A stretch of 64,000 nt of DNA. Source: Nymphaea colorata. Its lineage: Eukaryota; Streptophyta; Magnoliopsida; Nymphaeales; Nymphaeaceae. Location: contig NC_045146.1 in NCBI RefSeq assembly GCF_008831285.2, forward strand, positions 19,335,149 through 19,399,148, written 5' to 3'. Of this stretch, positions 55,180 through 64,000 are shown piece after piece; positions within the stretch are counted from its first letter, which is position 1; every line of letters begins with the position of its first letter. Under the pieces are notes generated by a model that saw only the letters and a list, made by a program, of their open reading frames with translations, had not been told where the DNA came from and ran no database searches. The position numbers and the translations under genes were made by a program.

Positions 55180-57537
55180 CTAGATACTCCCCCTGAGAGG
55201 ATTCACATGAAAGTATGCCTCATGTTCATGGAAGGTGACGTCCCGGGAAACATAGACTTTAGAGGTGGTAGGATCAACACATTTGTATCCCTTCTGAGTG
55301 GAGGAATACCCCAGGAAGACAGCCTTGACAGACCGAGGATCAAGTTTCTTGAGGGTGGGACTATGGTCATGAACAAAACAGACACACCCGAACACCCGAG
55401 GAGTAAGAGGCCAGGGATTCTGAGAAGGCCAAAGCATAGAGTACGGGGAATGGCCCTGCAACACACGGGTAGGCATACGGTTGATAAGGTGGGCACTAGT
55501 GAGAAGCGCATCACCCCAGTAGCGCTTGGGAACCTGTCGATGGAACAGAAGAGCCCGGGTAACATCAAGCAAATGGCGATTCTTTCGTTCAGCCACGCCA
55601 TTTTGGGGAGGTGTGTAACTACATGACGTTTCATGGACAATACCCTTGCTCTTCAAGAAATCATCTAGGGATTGAGAGACATACTCTCGAGCATTATCGG
55701 TGCGAAAAGCTTGGACAGACGTCTGAAACTGAGTCTCAACAAAGGCCACAAAATTTTTTACAATAACGGGAACTTCACTACGTTCTTTCAACAGATACAC
55801 GAACGTACAACGGGAGTAATCATCAATAAGGGTCATAAAGTAATGAAAACCACGACAAGTGGGTACTCCCGAAGGACCCCAAACATCAGAATGAACCAAA
55901 GCAAATGGACGAGTGGTTTTATTGAATGAAATAGGGTACGAGGCCCTAACATGTTTAGCTAACTGACACACTTCACAGGTGAAGGAGTCCATGGAAACAG
56001 AATGAAACAAACTAGGAAACAACTTCTTAATCAATGGAAACGGAAGATGACCAAGCCGCTCGTGCCATCGCATAATAGTAGATCGGTCTTCCATGCCTGA
56101 CAACTGTCCACTAGTGGCTGAAATAAGAGCGGACGCAACCTGCACAGGCAGTCTGTAGAGTCCATCAATAGCCGAACCAATCCCAATCTTCTGCCCCGTC
56201 ACCAAGTCCTGCAGAAAACACCGATCAGCAGAAAAGATCAGATTACAGTTGAGCTCTTTAGTAATACTGCTGACAGATAACAAATTCACAGGAATATTGG
56301 GAACATGAAGAGCATTATGAAGACAGTATTTATTTAACAAGGACAAACTCCCTTTTCCAGCCACAGAGATAGAAGAACCATCAGCCATAGATACACGTTG
56401 CTGCCCCGAAGACAATTTGTATTCTTGGAACATCTTAGGGTCCCCTGTCATATGATGCGTAGCACCACTGTCAACAATCCAATCACCATGTGAGGAAGTA
56501 CCTTGGTCACTAGTGGCCACGAGAGCTTGGGCTAACTTAGCCCCCTCAGACGTGGAAGTATCCTCCTGAGTAGTAGACAGCCGGCTGATATACGCTTGCA
56601 GTTCTTTGATTTGATCGGAGGAAAGCTTAGATTTGGCAACATTTGAAGGACTACTCTGACTAGGCTCAGGCACAGAAGGACTCCGGCGGCTAGAAGGAGG
56701 ACGACCCCGGACAAGCCGCCTCTCAGGATGAAGATCCCAACAAAAATCAACAGAATGTCCTGATTTGTTGCAATGGCTACACCGCCGAACAGGACGCTGT
56801 CCAATCCCAGAAGCACGACTAACAAAGGCTGAAGGAGAACTCCCCTGACTGGTGTCAATATGCATCACCTGTCGACGCTGTTCCTCAGATTCCACACGGG
56901 CATACACCTCTTCAATTCCGGGGACCTCGTCACAATTGAGAATTTGGCTCCTAATGGATTCAAATTCATCGCGTAAGCCTCCGAGGAAAAGAAACGTCCG
57001 ATCCATCCACTCTTTGTCCCAGTACAAGGCATGATCAGACCCACAGTGCCAGTCATCATTCACATGGTAGTCAAGTTCCTCCCACTTAGTCTTTAGGGCT
57101 GCAAAGAAAGCGGCTACAGACAAGTCACCCTGTTTAAGAGAGTATATGCTACGTTTGATTTGGTACGTACGCAATACTCTCTTCTTACGGCCATACATCC
57201 GTGCAAGCACAGTCCACATGTCGTAGGCAGTCGATTTACGCAAGATCAAAGGCTGAATATCTGCAGAAACAGAACTAATAATCCATACTTTAACCTGACT
57301 ATCTTCCAACGTCCAAGTAGCCCATCGCGGATCGGTTTTTGAAGGTGCAGGCTTCTCCCCAGTGATGTAGGGCAGGCGACCACGACTGGTTATCCCAATT
57401 TCTAGGGCAGCCGACCAAGAGAGATAGTTATCCTTGTTCAGCCGGATGGAGGTGACTTGAACAGGCAAGATCTCGCTCTTGGTATTGCTGCCCGAGTCTA
57501 GGGCATCATCGATCTTGAGGGACATCTCCTCGGCCAT
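55180..57537 (-). CDS. Element J gag, protease and integrase
   Basis: 785 codons from MAEEMSLKIDDALDSGSN, the Met at the usual gag position. Gag includes SIRLNKDNYLSWSAALEI and a CCHC zinc knuckle (C-S-H-C then NKSGH, SVDFC). The protease has DSGATHHMTG. The integrase has an HHCC finger (HERLGHLP and CEVCQLAKH) and a DDE core (VHSDVWGP, FRTDNAREY, NGVAERKNRHLL). The frame closes at NPLRGSI, where a one-base shift breaks continuity with RT. Earlier ATGs upstream in frame are not needed. Confidence 0.93.
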   Translation of the reverse strand: MAEEMSLKIDDALDSGSNTKSEILPVQVTSIRLNKDNYLSWSAALEIGITSRGRLPYITGEKPAPSKTDPRWATWTLEDSQVKVWIISSVSADIQPLILRKSTAYDMWTVLARMYGRKKRVLRTYQIKRSIYSLKQGDLSVAAFFAALKTKWEELDYHVNDDWHCGSDHALYWDKEWMDRTFLFLGGLRDEFESIRSQILNCDEVPGIEEVYARVESEEQRRQVMHIDTSQGSSPSAFVSRASGIGQRPVRRCSHCNKSGHSVDFCWDLHPERRLVRGRPPSSRRSPSVPEPSQSSPSNVAKSKLSSDQIKELQAYISRLSTTQEDTSTSEGAKLAQALVATSDQGTSSHGDWIVDSGATHHMTGDPKMFQEYKLSSGQQRVSMADGSSISVAGKGSLSLLNKYCLHNALHVPNIPVNLLSVSSITKELNCNLIFSADRCFLQDLVTGQKIGIGSAIDGLYRLPVQVASALISATSGQLSGMEDRSTIMRWHERLGHLPFPLIKKLFPSLFHSVSMDSFTCEVCQLAKHVRASYPISFNKTTRPFALVHSDVWGPSGVPTCRGFHYFMTLIDDYSRCTFVYLLKERSEVPVIVKNFVAFVETQFQTSVQAFRTDNAREYVSQSLDDFLKSKGIVHETSCSYTPPQNGVAERKNRHLLDVTRALLFHRQVPKRYWGDALLTSAHLINRMPTRVLQGHSPYSMLWPSQNPWPLTPRVFGCVCFVHDHSPTLKKLDPRSVKAVFLGYSSTQKGYKCVDPTTSKVYVSRDVTFHEHEAYFHVNPLRGSI

Positions 57538-57544
57538 CACAATC

Positions 57545-57860
57545 ACCAAGGAGAAAGAATACCCAGCACCAGAGACGACAAACAAGAGGCAGCGGCGCTG
57601 GACGGCGGCGGTGCGGGAGAGAGCGACGGCGGTGGGCAGCGGTGGCGCGGGACGGCGGCGGCGCTGGACAGCGGCAACGCAGCAGAGAACAACCGCGTTG
57701 GACGATGGCGGCGCAGCTGGCAGCGCTGGACGGCGGCGGCGCAGCAGCGGCAGAGGAAAAAAACGGCGGAAACAGCAGCGGCAAAAAAAACGGCGGAAAC
57801 AGCAGCGGCAAAAAAAACGGCGGAAACACGACTATCACACCAACGATCTCTCACGCGTTG
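57545..57860 (-). other. Element J leader, GGC/AAC-rich
   Basis: The leader between primer site and gag is built of GGCGGC-type triplets. It includes at least two copies of a 26-base unit (GGCGGAAACAGCAGCGGCAA plus six A) near 57765-57825. It is non-coding but gives long false open frames. Confidence 0.75.
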
Positions 57861-57872
57861 GCTCTGATACCA

Positions 57873-58150
57873 TGTAGAAACACACACCAAGATGGAGAGA
57901 AAGAGAAGGAACACACAATATACGTGGAAAACCTCAAAGAGAGGTGAAAAACCACGGAGAAGCTCTAACCTAGGTGCACAACCGCAACCCTAGGAGAGAG
58001 AAAATCTTATATCACTTAATCAACAATTACACTATAAGTGAGATTAAATAAGAGGGAAAAACGCCTAGGGTACCGAGCCACTCTCGGTACCCGTGCCCAT
58101 GGGACCGGGTTTGGATCCAGACCCGGTTCCCTACACATGATATGTTAACA
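57873..58150 (-). repeat. 5' LTR of element J
   Basis: 278 bp, nearly identical to the 3' copy. Its central palindrome has one T-for-C change. Confidence 0.95.
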
Positions 58151-59686
58151 TGAATGATTTGTCATGTGACAAGTTCTGTTTTGGAAAGCTATTAGAAGCT
58201 TGTTTTGAAAACTGTTACGCATTTGCATGTGCATGTTAGAATTGATAACTGCTTAGGACAGATGAGGTGGGGTATCGAGTCGAGTGTCTCCTCGACCCCG
58301 ATTGTGCATTAGAGAGTATCATAAAATGACAATTGCATAGGACAGATACGAGCCATCACGGATCGAGACTACTCTCCGGGATTTGGCCAAGTTTTGAAAG
58401 ATCTGATTGATGTGTTTGATAAGATGTGAATTTTTATGAATGTGAATGTTGTGAATTGTTGCATATGTATTGCCGTGGGCAATAATGCAATTGATTGGAA
58501 TTGGAGGGTAGTTGTACCCGTATTGTATGACGGCTAGCTATGACTGTTAATGTTATGTGTAGACCTCGTGGGGAGGCAATTGGAGGTGTGGGTGCACTCG
58601 TGAAGTGTACCAACCTCATGAGCTAGCCGGTCATTCTGTGATTGTGCAATTATAATGATAAGAATGAAAGAATAAGAGATGAGAGGCCAGTGGGATGTGG
58701 CTATGTGTTTGGGAGTTGTCCCGCCTTCGCCACTGGTCTCGCCTGTTCGGAGCGCAGGCGGTGCAAGGCCCCAGGGTACTGTTGTGTGACGTGCTTGGAG
58801 CGTGGGCTCCCGCCTTCCCAACCTGGGTGTCCTAGGGAAGGCTGAGTATCTCTTCGTGGAATTCACACATCTATGGATGAGTGCTCTACCGCTGCAGCGG
58901 ATGGATGGATCCATACTGTTCTGGGCCACCACGGAGGTTGTCTCTCGGCTATGGGCCGCCCGCGGTGTGCACGTGCCTGTGTTTGCACCCACAGAAACTG
59001 TCAATTCACTAAAGCTAATGAAAATGAATGTACCTGATTGAAATGTGTGTGAACGAATGTATGTGATTGATGGGCATGTGAATGCTATGATTGAAATGAA
59101 ATGTTTAAGCATGCCTTGCATGTGATTGAGATTGTGTTTCTGTAGCCCTTGAGTGGTCTTTCATGTCGTGGTATATGTTAGGGGTTTTCTTGGCAAATGA
59201 TGTGCCTATGCCCTGACACGACATGACGATAAATTGTTTTTATGATTGTCCTTAGATTTGAGCCCTACCTAAGAAGGTTTGAGATTTTCCTGGCTTGTTG
59301 CCGTACTGCGAAGGTTGAACCTTCATTTGCTTTCTTTTTTCAGGTTTTGGCATACCAGGGGCAGCAGGTTGAGCAGATGGCTTCACTCACGTCCTACTGG
59401 GGAGGTTTTGGGTCTTTGGTAGTGCCGGCGCGTAATGGTTTGGTCTTTTTGATGTCTTATTTGTGTTAGGCATCAAAGTTGTGGTTTGGGGCATTTTTGT
59501 CATACACATATATGTGACTTTGTATGAATTGAAATTGTTATATAAATGAAAGTTTGCCCCATGGTTTCAAATGACATAGCTCCATCTTTTTTTTGAAATT
59601 GTTGTGTAGTCGCACCTCAATGCTTTATGTTTATAAAAAAAAAAAAAAATTGTTTGAGGGTCAAAAGGTTGGGGTATGACACCCTA

Positions 59687-59877
59687 GGCGGGTCTCCCTT
59701 TTATATTCTCACTTATTGCTGTTTTGTTGATTAAGTGAGTAATAATATTCTCTCTCCTAGGGTTGCGGTTTTGCCCCTAGGTTAGAGCCTCTCTGTGGTT
59801 TTTCACCTCTTCTTGAGGTTTTCCACATATATCGTGTGTTTCCTCTCTGTTTCTCTTGTCCATTGCGTGTTTCTACA
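59687..59877 (+). repeat. Right part of the K 5' LTR
   Basis: It continues the LTR begun at 51445-51529 after the CCCTA duplication. It ends GTTTCTACA before the primer site TGGTATCAGAGCC. It shares CTCTCCTAGGGTTGCGGTT and related blocks with the J LTR. Confidence 0.92.
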
Positions 59878-60189
59878 TGGTATCAGAGCCAACGCGTGTG
59901 AGATTGTTGGTGTGCCAGTAGCGTATCCGCCATTTTTCCGTCGCCCGCCAGTTTTTGGTCTCTGCCACGCCGCTTCCCGCTGCCGCCGCCGCTGCCGTTT
60001 CCTCCGCCGTCATCCGTTTTTTCTGCCACCGCTGCCGTTTTCGCCGTCGTCATCCCTTTCCGCCACCGCCGGCGTCCTCTACAGCGCCGTCGCCCCCTTC
60101 AGCGCCGCCGCCGTTGTTTTTTTAGCGCTGTCGCCTGCGCGCCTCCTGGTTTTCCTGGTGTTGGGTAGTGCTGCTTGTTGGTGCACGTG

Positions 60190-62544
60190 ATGGCCAAAGA
60201 GATGATCCCCAAGGTTGATGTTGCCTTCGATACGAGCCAGACTACCAAGAGCGAGAACTTGCCGGTTCAGGTCACGTCTATTCGTTTGAATAAAGACAAC
60301 TATCTCTCTTGGTCTGTCGCACTCGAAATAGGGATAACTAGTCGCGGTCGCCTTCCTTATATCACAGGGGAGAAACCGGCGCCTAGCAAAGCAGACCCTC
60401 GATGAGCAACTTGGGCGTTGGAGAACAGTCAGGTTAAGGTGTGGATCATTAGTTCTATTTCTGCTGATATTCAACCTCTTATTCTACGGAAGTCGACCTC
60501 TTATGATATGTGGACGGTGCTTGCGAGGATGTATGGCCGTAAGAAGAGGGTTCTGCGTATGTATCAAATTAAACGCAGTATCTACTCTCTTAAACAGGGT
60601 GATTTGTCTGTAGCCTCCTTCTATGCTGCCCTGAAGACTAAATGGGAGGAACTCGACTATCATGTGAATGATGACTGGAACTGTGAGCCTGATCATGCCT
60701 TGTACTGGGAAAAGGAATGGATGGATCGTACGTTTATTTTCCTTGGAGGCCTGCGTGATGAATTTGAATCCATTCGGAGTCAAATTCTCAACTGTGATGA
60801 GATTCCTGGGATAGAGGAGGTATATGCTCGGGTGGAATCTGAGGAACAACGACGCCAAGTGATGCATATTGACTCCAGTCATGGGAGTTCTCCTTCAGCC
60901 TTTGTTAGTCGTGCTTCAGGGACTGGACAGCGTCCTACTCGACGTTGTAACCATTGTAACAAATTGGGACATTCAGTTGATTTCTGTTGGGATATTCATC
61001 CTGAGAAGAGTCTTGTCCGGGGTCGCCCTCCTTCTAGTCGGCGGAGTCCTTCTGTGCCAGATCCCAGTCGAAGTGGCTCTTCAAGTGTTGAGAAATCTAA
61101 GTTGTCCGCTGATCAAATCAAGGAACTGCAAGCGTACATCAGCCGCCTGTCTACTACTCAGGAGGAAGGCTCCACGTCTGAGGGAGCTCAGTTAGCCCAA
61201 GCTCTTGTTGCCACTAGCGATCAAGGTACTTCCTCTCTTGGTGGTTGGATTGTTGACAGTGGAGCTACACATCATATGACAGGGGATCTTAAGATGTTTC
61301 AAGAATACAAATTGTCTTCCGGGTAGCAACGCGTGTCGATGGCTGATGGTTCTTCTATGTCTGTGGCTGGAAAAGGGAGTTTGTCATTGTTAAATAAATA
61401 CCATCTTCATGATGCTCTTCATGTTCCTAATATTCCTGTGAATTTGTTATCCGTCAGCATTATTACCAAAGAGCTTAATTGCAATATAATTTTTTCTGCT
61501 GATCGTTGTTTCCTGCAGGACTTGGTGACGGGGCAGAAGATTGGGATTGGTTCGGCTATTGATGGACTTTACAGACTGCCTGTGCAGGTCGCTTCTGCAC
61601 TTATTTCAGCCACTAGTGGGCAGTTGTCAGGCATGGAAGACAGCTCCACCATTATGCGATGGCACGAGCGGCTTGGTCATCTTCCGTTTTCGTTGATTAA
61701 GAAGTTGTTTCCTAGTCTTTTTCATTCTGTTTCTATGGACTCCTTCACCTGTGAAGTGTGTCAGTTGGCTAAACATGTTAGGGCTTCGTACCCTATTTCC
61801 TTCAATAAAACCACCCGTCCTTTTGCTTTGGTTCACTCTGATGTTTGTGGTCCTTCGGGAGTACCCACTTGTCGTGGTTTTCATTACTTTATGACTCTTA
61901 TTGATGACTACTCCCGTTGTACGTTCGTGTACCTGTTGAAAGAGCGTAGTGAAGTTCCCGTTATTGTAAAAAATTTTGTTGCCTTTGTTGAGACTCAGTT
62001 TCAGACTTCTATTCAGGCGTTCCGCACTGATAATGCTAGAGAGTATGTCTCTCAATCCCTTGATGATTTCTTGAGGAGCAAGGGTATTGTTCATGAAACA
62101 TCCTGTAGTTACACTCCACCCCAAAATGGCGTCGCTGAACGGAAGAATCACCATTTATTAGATGTCACCCGGGCTATTATGTTCCATCGACATGTTCCTA
62201 AGCGTTACTGGGGTGATGCACTTCTCACTAGTGCACATCTCATTAACCGTATGCATACTCGTGTGTTGAATGGTCATTCCCCGTATTCTGTGCTTTGGCC
62301 TACTCAGAATCCCTGACCTCTTACTCCTCGGGTGTTTGGGTGTATCTGTTTTGTACATGACCATAGTCCCTCTCTAAAAAAACTTGATCCTCGGTCTATC
62401 GAGGGTGTCTTCTTGGGGTATTCCTCTACTCAAAAGGGATACAAATGTGTTGATCCTACCACCTCCAAAGTTTATGTCTCCCGGGATGTTACTTTTCATG
62501 AACATGAGGCATACTTTCCTGTGAATCCTCTTCAGGGGGAGTGA
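60190..62544 (+). pseudogene. Element K gag, protease and integrase, three stops
   Basis: It starts MAKEMIPKVDVAFDTSQTT and closely parallels element J throughout. The zinc knuckle (C-N-H-C, NKLGH, SVDFC), protease DSGATHHMTG, integrase finger CEVCQLAKH and core motifs IDDYSRCTFVYLL, FRTDNAREY and NGVAERKN are present. Internal stops are a TGA near 60403 where J has Trp, a TAG near 61324 where J has Gln, and a TGA near 62314 where J has Trp. These look like C-to-T or G-to-A changes. Not translatable as one protein. Confidence 0.92.
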
Positions 62545-62592
62545 CTAGGGAACAGTGGGGAAGAGTATTCCTCAAATCAGCTGATTCAGTTT

Positions 62593-64000
62593 ATGGATTT
62601 CTTAGATTACAAGACCAGTCACACTGTGGCAGACATAGTCAGAGATGAAGGGGGCTCATCGGGCTCTGTGGATGATCAGCCTACTGCCCGTGATCACTTG
62701 TTTGGCCAGGTGTACACCAGGAAGAAGATAGATGTGGTTGAGGATGATGATGTTACCAATCCCAATCCTATGAGTTCCCCGGATGACCCAAGTCCAGTGA
62801 ATGATGAGCTTCCCATAGCCCTGCGCAAGGGCACCAAGTCATGTACTTCTCACTCTATTCAGAGATTTGTTTCCTATGCAAAACTTAGTAAGGATTATAA
62901 CTGCTTTATTACATCCTTGTCTAAGTCTGTGATTCCCAGGTGTGTGGAAGATGCTAGAGAGGATCCCAAATGGCTACAGGCCATGAGAGGAGATGGATGC
63001 CTTGGCAAGGAACAACACTTGGGAAGTAGTTGATATTCCCAAGGGCGCTCATTTAGTTGGTTCCAAGTGGGTGTTCAATGTGAAGTACAAACCTGATGGT
63101 ACTGTGGAACGGTATAAGGCTCGTCTTGTTGCAAAGGGGTTTAGTCAAAAATATGGTATTGATTATCTTGAAACTTTTGCCCCTATTGCTAAACTGAAAA
63201 CTGTGAGAGTTATTCTAGCACTTGTTGTGCAAAAGAAGTGGAGAATGGACCAACTTGATGTCAAAAATGCATTCTTGAACGGCCATCTAAAGGAAGAGGT
63301 CTATATGAGCATGCCTCCTGGATATACCCAAGGCGGAAAATGTTGTCATCTCAAGAAAGCCTTGTATGGATTAAAGCAGTCTCCTAGAGCGTGGTTTGAA
63401 AGACTGAGGATAGTTATGAAGATTAATGGATACAAACAGGGAAATGGTGATCACACTTTGTTCATCAAGCAGAGAAATGGCCTGGTGAGTCTTCTTCTTG
63501 TATATGTTGATGATATGATTGTCACAGGTGACGATGAAGAAGAAAAAAGGAAGATGAAGGAGAGGTTAGCTGCTGAATTCGACCTTAAAGATCTGGGTAA
63601 ACTAAGGTACTTTCTGGGGATAGAGATTGCTCGATCAGAAACGGGGCTTGTTATGAGCCAAATGAAGTACACTCTGGATTTGTTAAAGGAGACAGGTAAA
63701 CTTGGATGTAGGCCCTTTCTAACTCCAATGGAGTCTGGTACTAAGATTAGCATCAAAACTGGCAACATCCTGGATGAGGAGGGAAAAGAACGGTATCAGA
63801 GGTTGGGGTGGTAAGCTCATCTATCTTACTCTAACCCGCCCTGATATCACTTATGCTGTGAATGTGTTGAGTAAGTTTATGCATGCTCCTACTGATTGTC
63901 ACTGGAAGAGTGCAGAAAGAGTGTTGGGGTACCTAAAGAATAACCCAGGAAAAGGATTACTCTATACTCAGCAAGACCAACTTAATATTGAAGGATACTC
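62593..64000 (+). pseudogene. Element K reverse transcriptase and partial RNase H
   Basis: It reads in parallel with J: DFLDYKTSHTVADIV, WLQAM, then a 2-base loss near 62985 shifts frame. RT continues from MDALARNNTWEVVDIPKG with DQLDVKNAFLNGHLKEEV and VYVDDMIVTGDDEEEK. A one-base gain near 63806 shifts it again. RNase H continues to the window edge with SQFMHAPTDCHW-like and NIEGYS blocks. The C-terminus and 3' LTR are outside. Confidence 0.9.

Larger units (their letters stand above)
52968..58150 (-). mobile_element. Young, nearly intact Ty1/copia element J
   Basis: The 278-bp LTRs at 52968-53245 and 57873-58150 differ at one base that I can see (GGGTCTGG/GGGTTTGG). They are flanked by the 5-bp duplication TGAAT (52963-52967, 58151-58155). 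The primer-site complement GGCTCTGATACCA ends at 57872, and the purine-tract complement CTCCCCCTC begins at 53246. Gag, protease, integrase, RT and RNase H are all present in order and nearly open. One frame change near 55190 separates them. It lies inside long repeat copy II. Confidence 0.96.
51530..59681. mobile_element. Long TG...CA repeat, copy II, inserted in the K LTR
   Basis: It begins TGTAACGCTCGACTC and ends GGTTGGGGTATGACA. It is flanked by an identical 5-bp duplication, CCCTA (51525-51529 and 59682-59686). Without the nested element J it is about 2.96 kb. TG/CA ends, a 5-bp duplication and no coding capacity fit a solo LTR, probably of a Ty3/gypsy element, or a small non-autonomous LTR element. 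Long open frames in it are GC-rich noise. Copy I is at 41022-45573. Confidence 0.88.
51445..64000 (+). mobile_element. Ty1/copia element K, decayed, runs off the window
   Basis: The 5' LTR starts at 51445 (TGTTAGAATATTG) and is split. 51445-51529 (85 bp) and 59687-59877 (191 bp) together make 276 bp, matching the 278-bp LTR of element J. A primer site TGGTATCAGAGCC follows at 59878. Gag, protease, integrase, RT and part of RNase H follow in order to the window edge. Premature stops and two frameshifts mark it as inactive. A long repeat and element J lie inside its LTR. Confidence 0.9.

Noticed and set aside
57479-57947. Arg/Gly-rich plus-strand and Ala/Pro-rich minus-strand frames
   Set aside because: They lie in the GGC-rich leader and LTR of copia J and read through its non-coding DNA.
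58434-59469. 195-codon minus-strand frame and several others
   Set aside because: They lie inside long repeat copy II, are not shared with copy I, and have no known motifs.
1-64000. CRISPR arrays, operons, Shine-Dalgarno sites, bacterial terminators, tRNA or rRNA genes
   Set aside because: The DNA is plant nuclear. No spaced short repeats, no convincing tRNA cloverleaf and no rRNA sequence were seen. The initiator-Met tRNA match is only the primer site of the LTR elements.

Overview
This is nuclear DNA from a plant, most likely a seed plant with transposon-swollen introns; I cannot name the species. The evidence is one large, intron-rich minus-strand gene, at least five Ty1/copia retrotransposons with plant-type initiator-Met primer sites (TGGTATCAGAGCC), several plant MITE families, and no prokaryotic gene organisation.

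The host gene is ATM, the DNA double-strand-break checkpoint kinase, read right to left. I can place 36 consecutive exons between about 49.0 kb and 0.73 kb. They sum to 4,044 bp, exactly 1,348 codons, and every splice phase agrees. They cover the HEAT-repeat spiral, the whole FAT region and the approach to the kinase domain. The kinase exons lie to the left of base 1. The N-terminal exons lie to the right of 49.0 kb, probably beyond base 64000. One junction uses a GC-AG intron, one exon is 30 bp, and one acceptor is a NAGNAG pair.

Most of the rest is transposable elements in the introns. 7.07-15.87 kb: a truncated copia (5' LTR plus gag) and a complete-ended copia (9244-15601, TSD CCAAG) that itself carries an hAT-like insertion and a PIF/Harbinger-like MITE with a 600-bp pyrimidine tract. 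19-24 kb: an hAT-like MITE and a degenerate copia remnant. 24.5-31.5 kb: short tandem duplications, an RPL7-like pseudogene fragment, unidentified coding-like DNA, and a short minus-strand copia deletion derivative (27293-28846, TSD ATGAG). 31.8-38.9 kb: two Tourist-like MITEs and a chimeric copia (33953-38496) holding an LTR of a second family. 40.8-46.3 kb: a long TG...CA repeat with a GTATCG-rich insertion and a 737-bp tandem duplication.

From 51.4 kb to the right edge is a three-layer nest. A plus-strand copia (K, from 51445) has its 5' LTR split by a long solo-LTR-like repeat (51530-59681, TSD CCCTA). That repeat is split by a young minus-strand copia (J, 52968-58150, TSD TGAAT). The J and K LTRs share two hairpins, one of which shows a compensatory base-pair change. 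That is the least expected structural signal in the window. No complete new gene system was found; the novelty lies in the nesting, chimerism and LTR structure.
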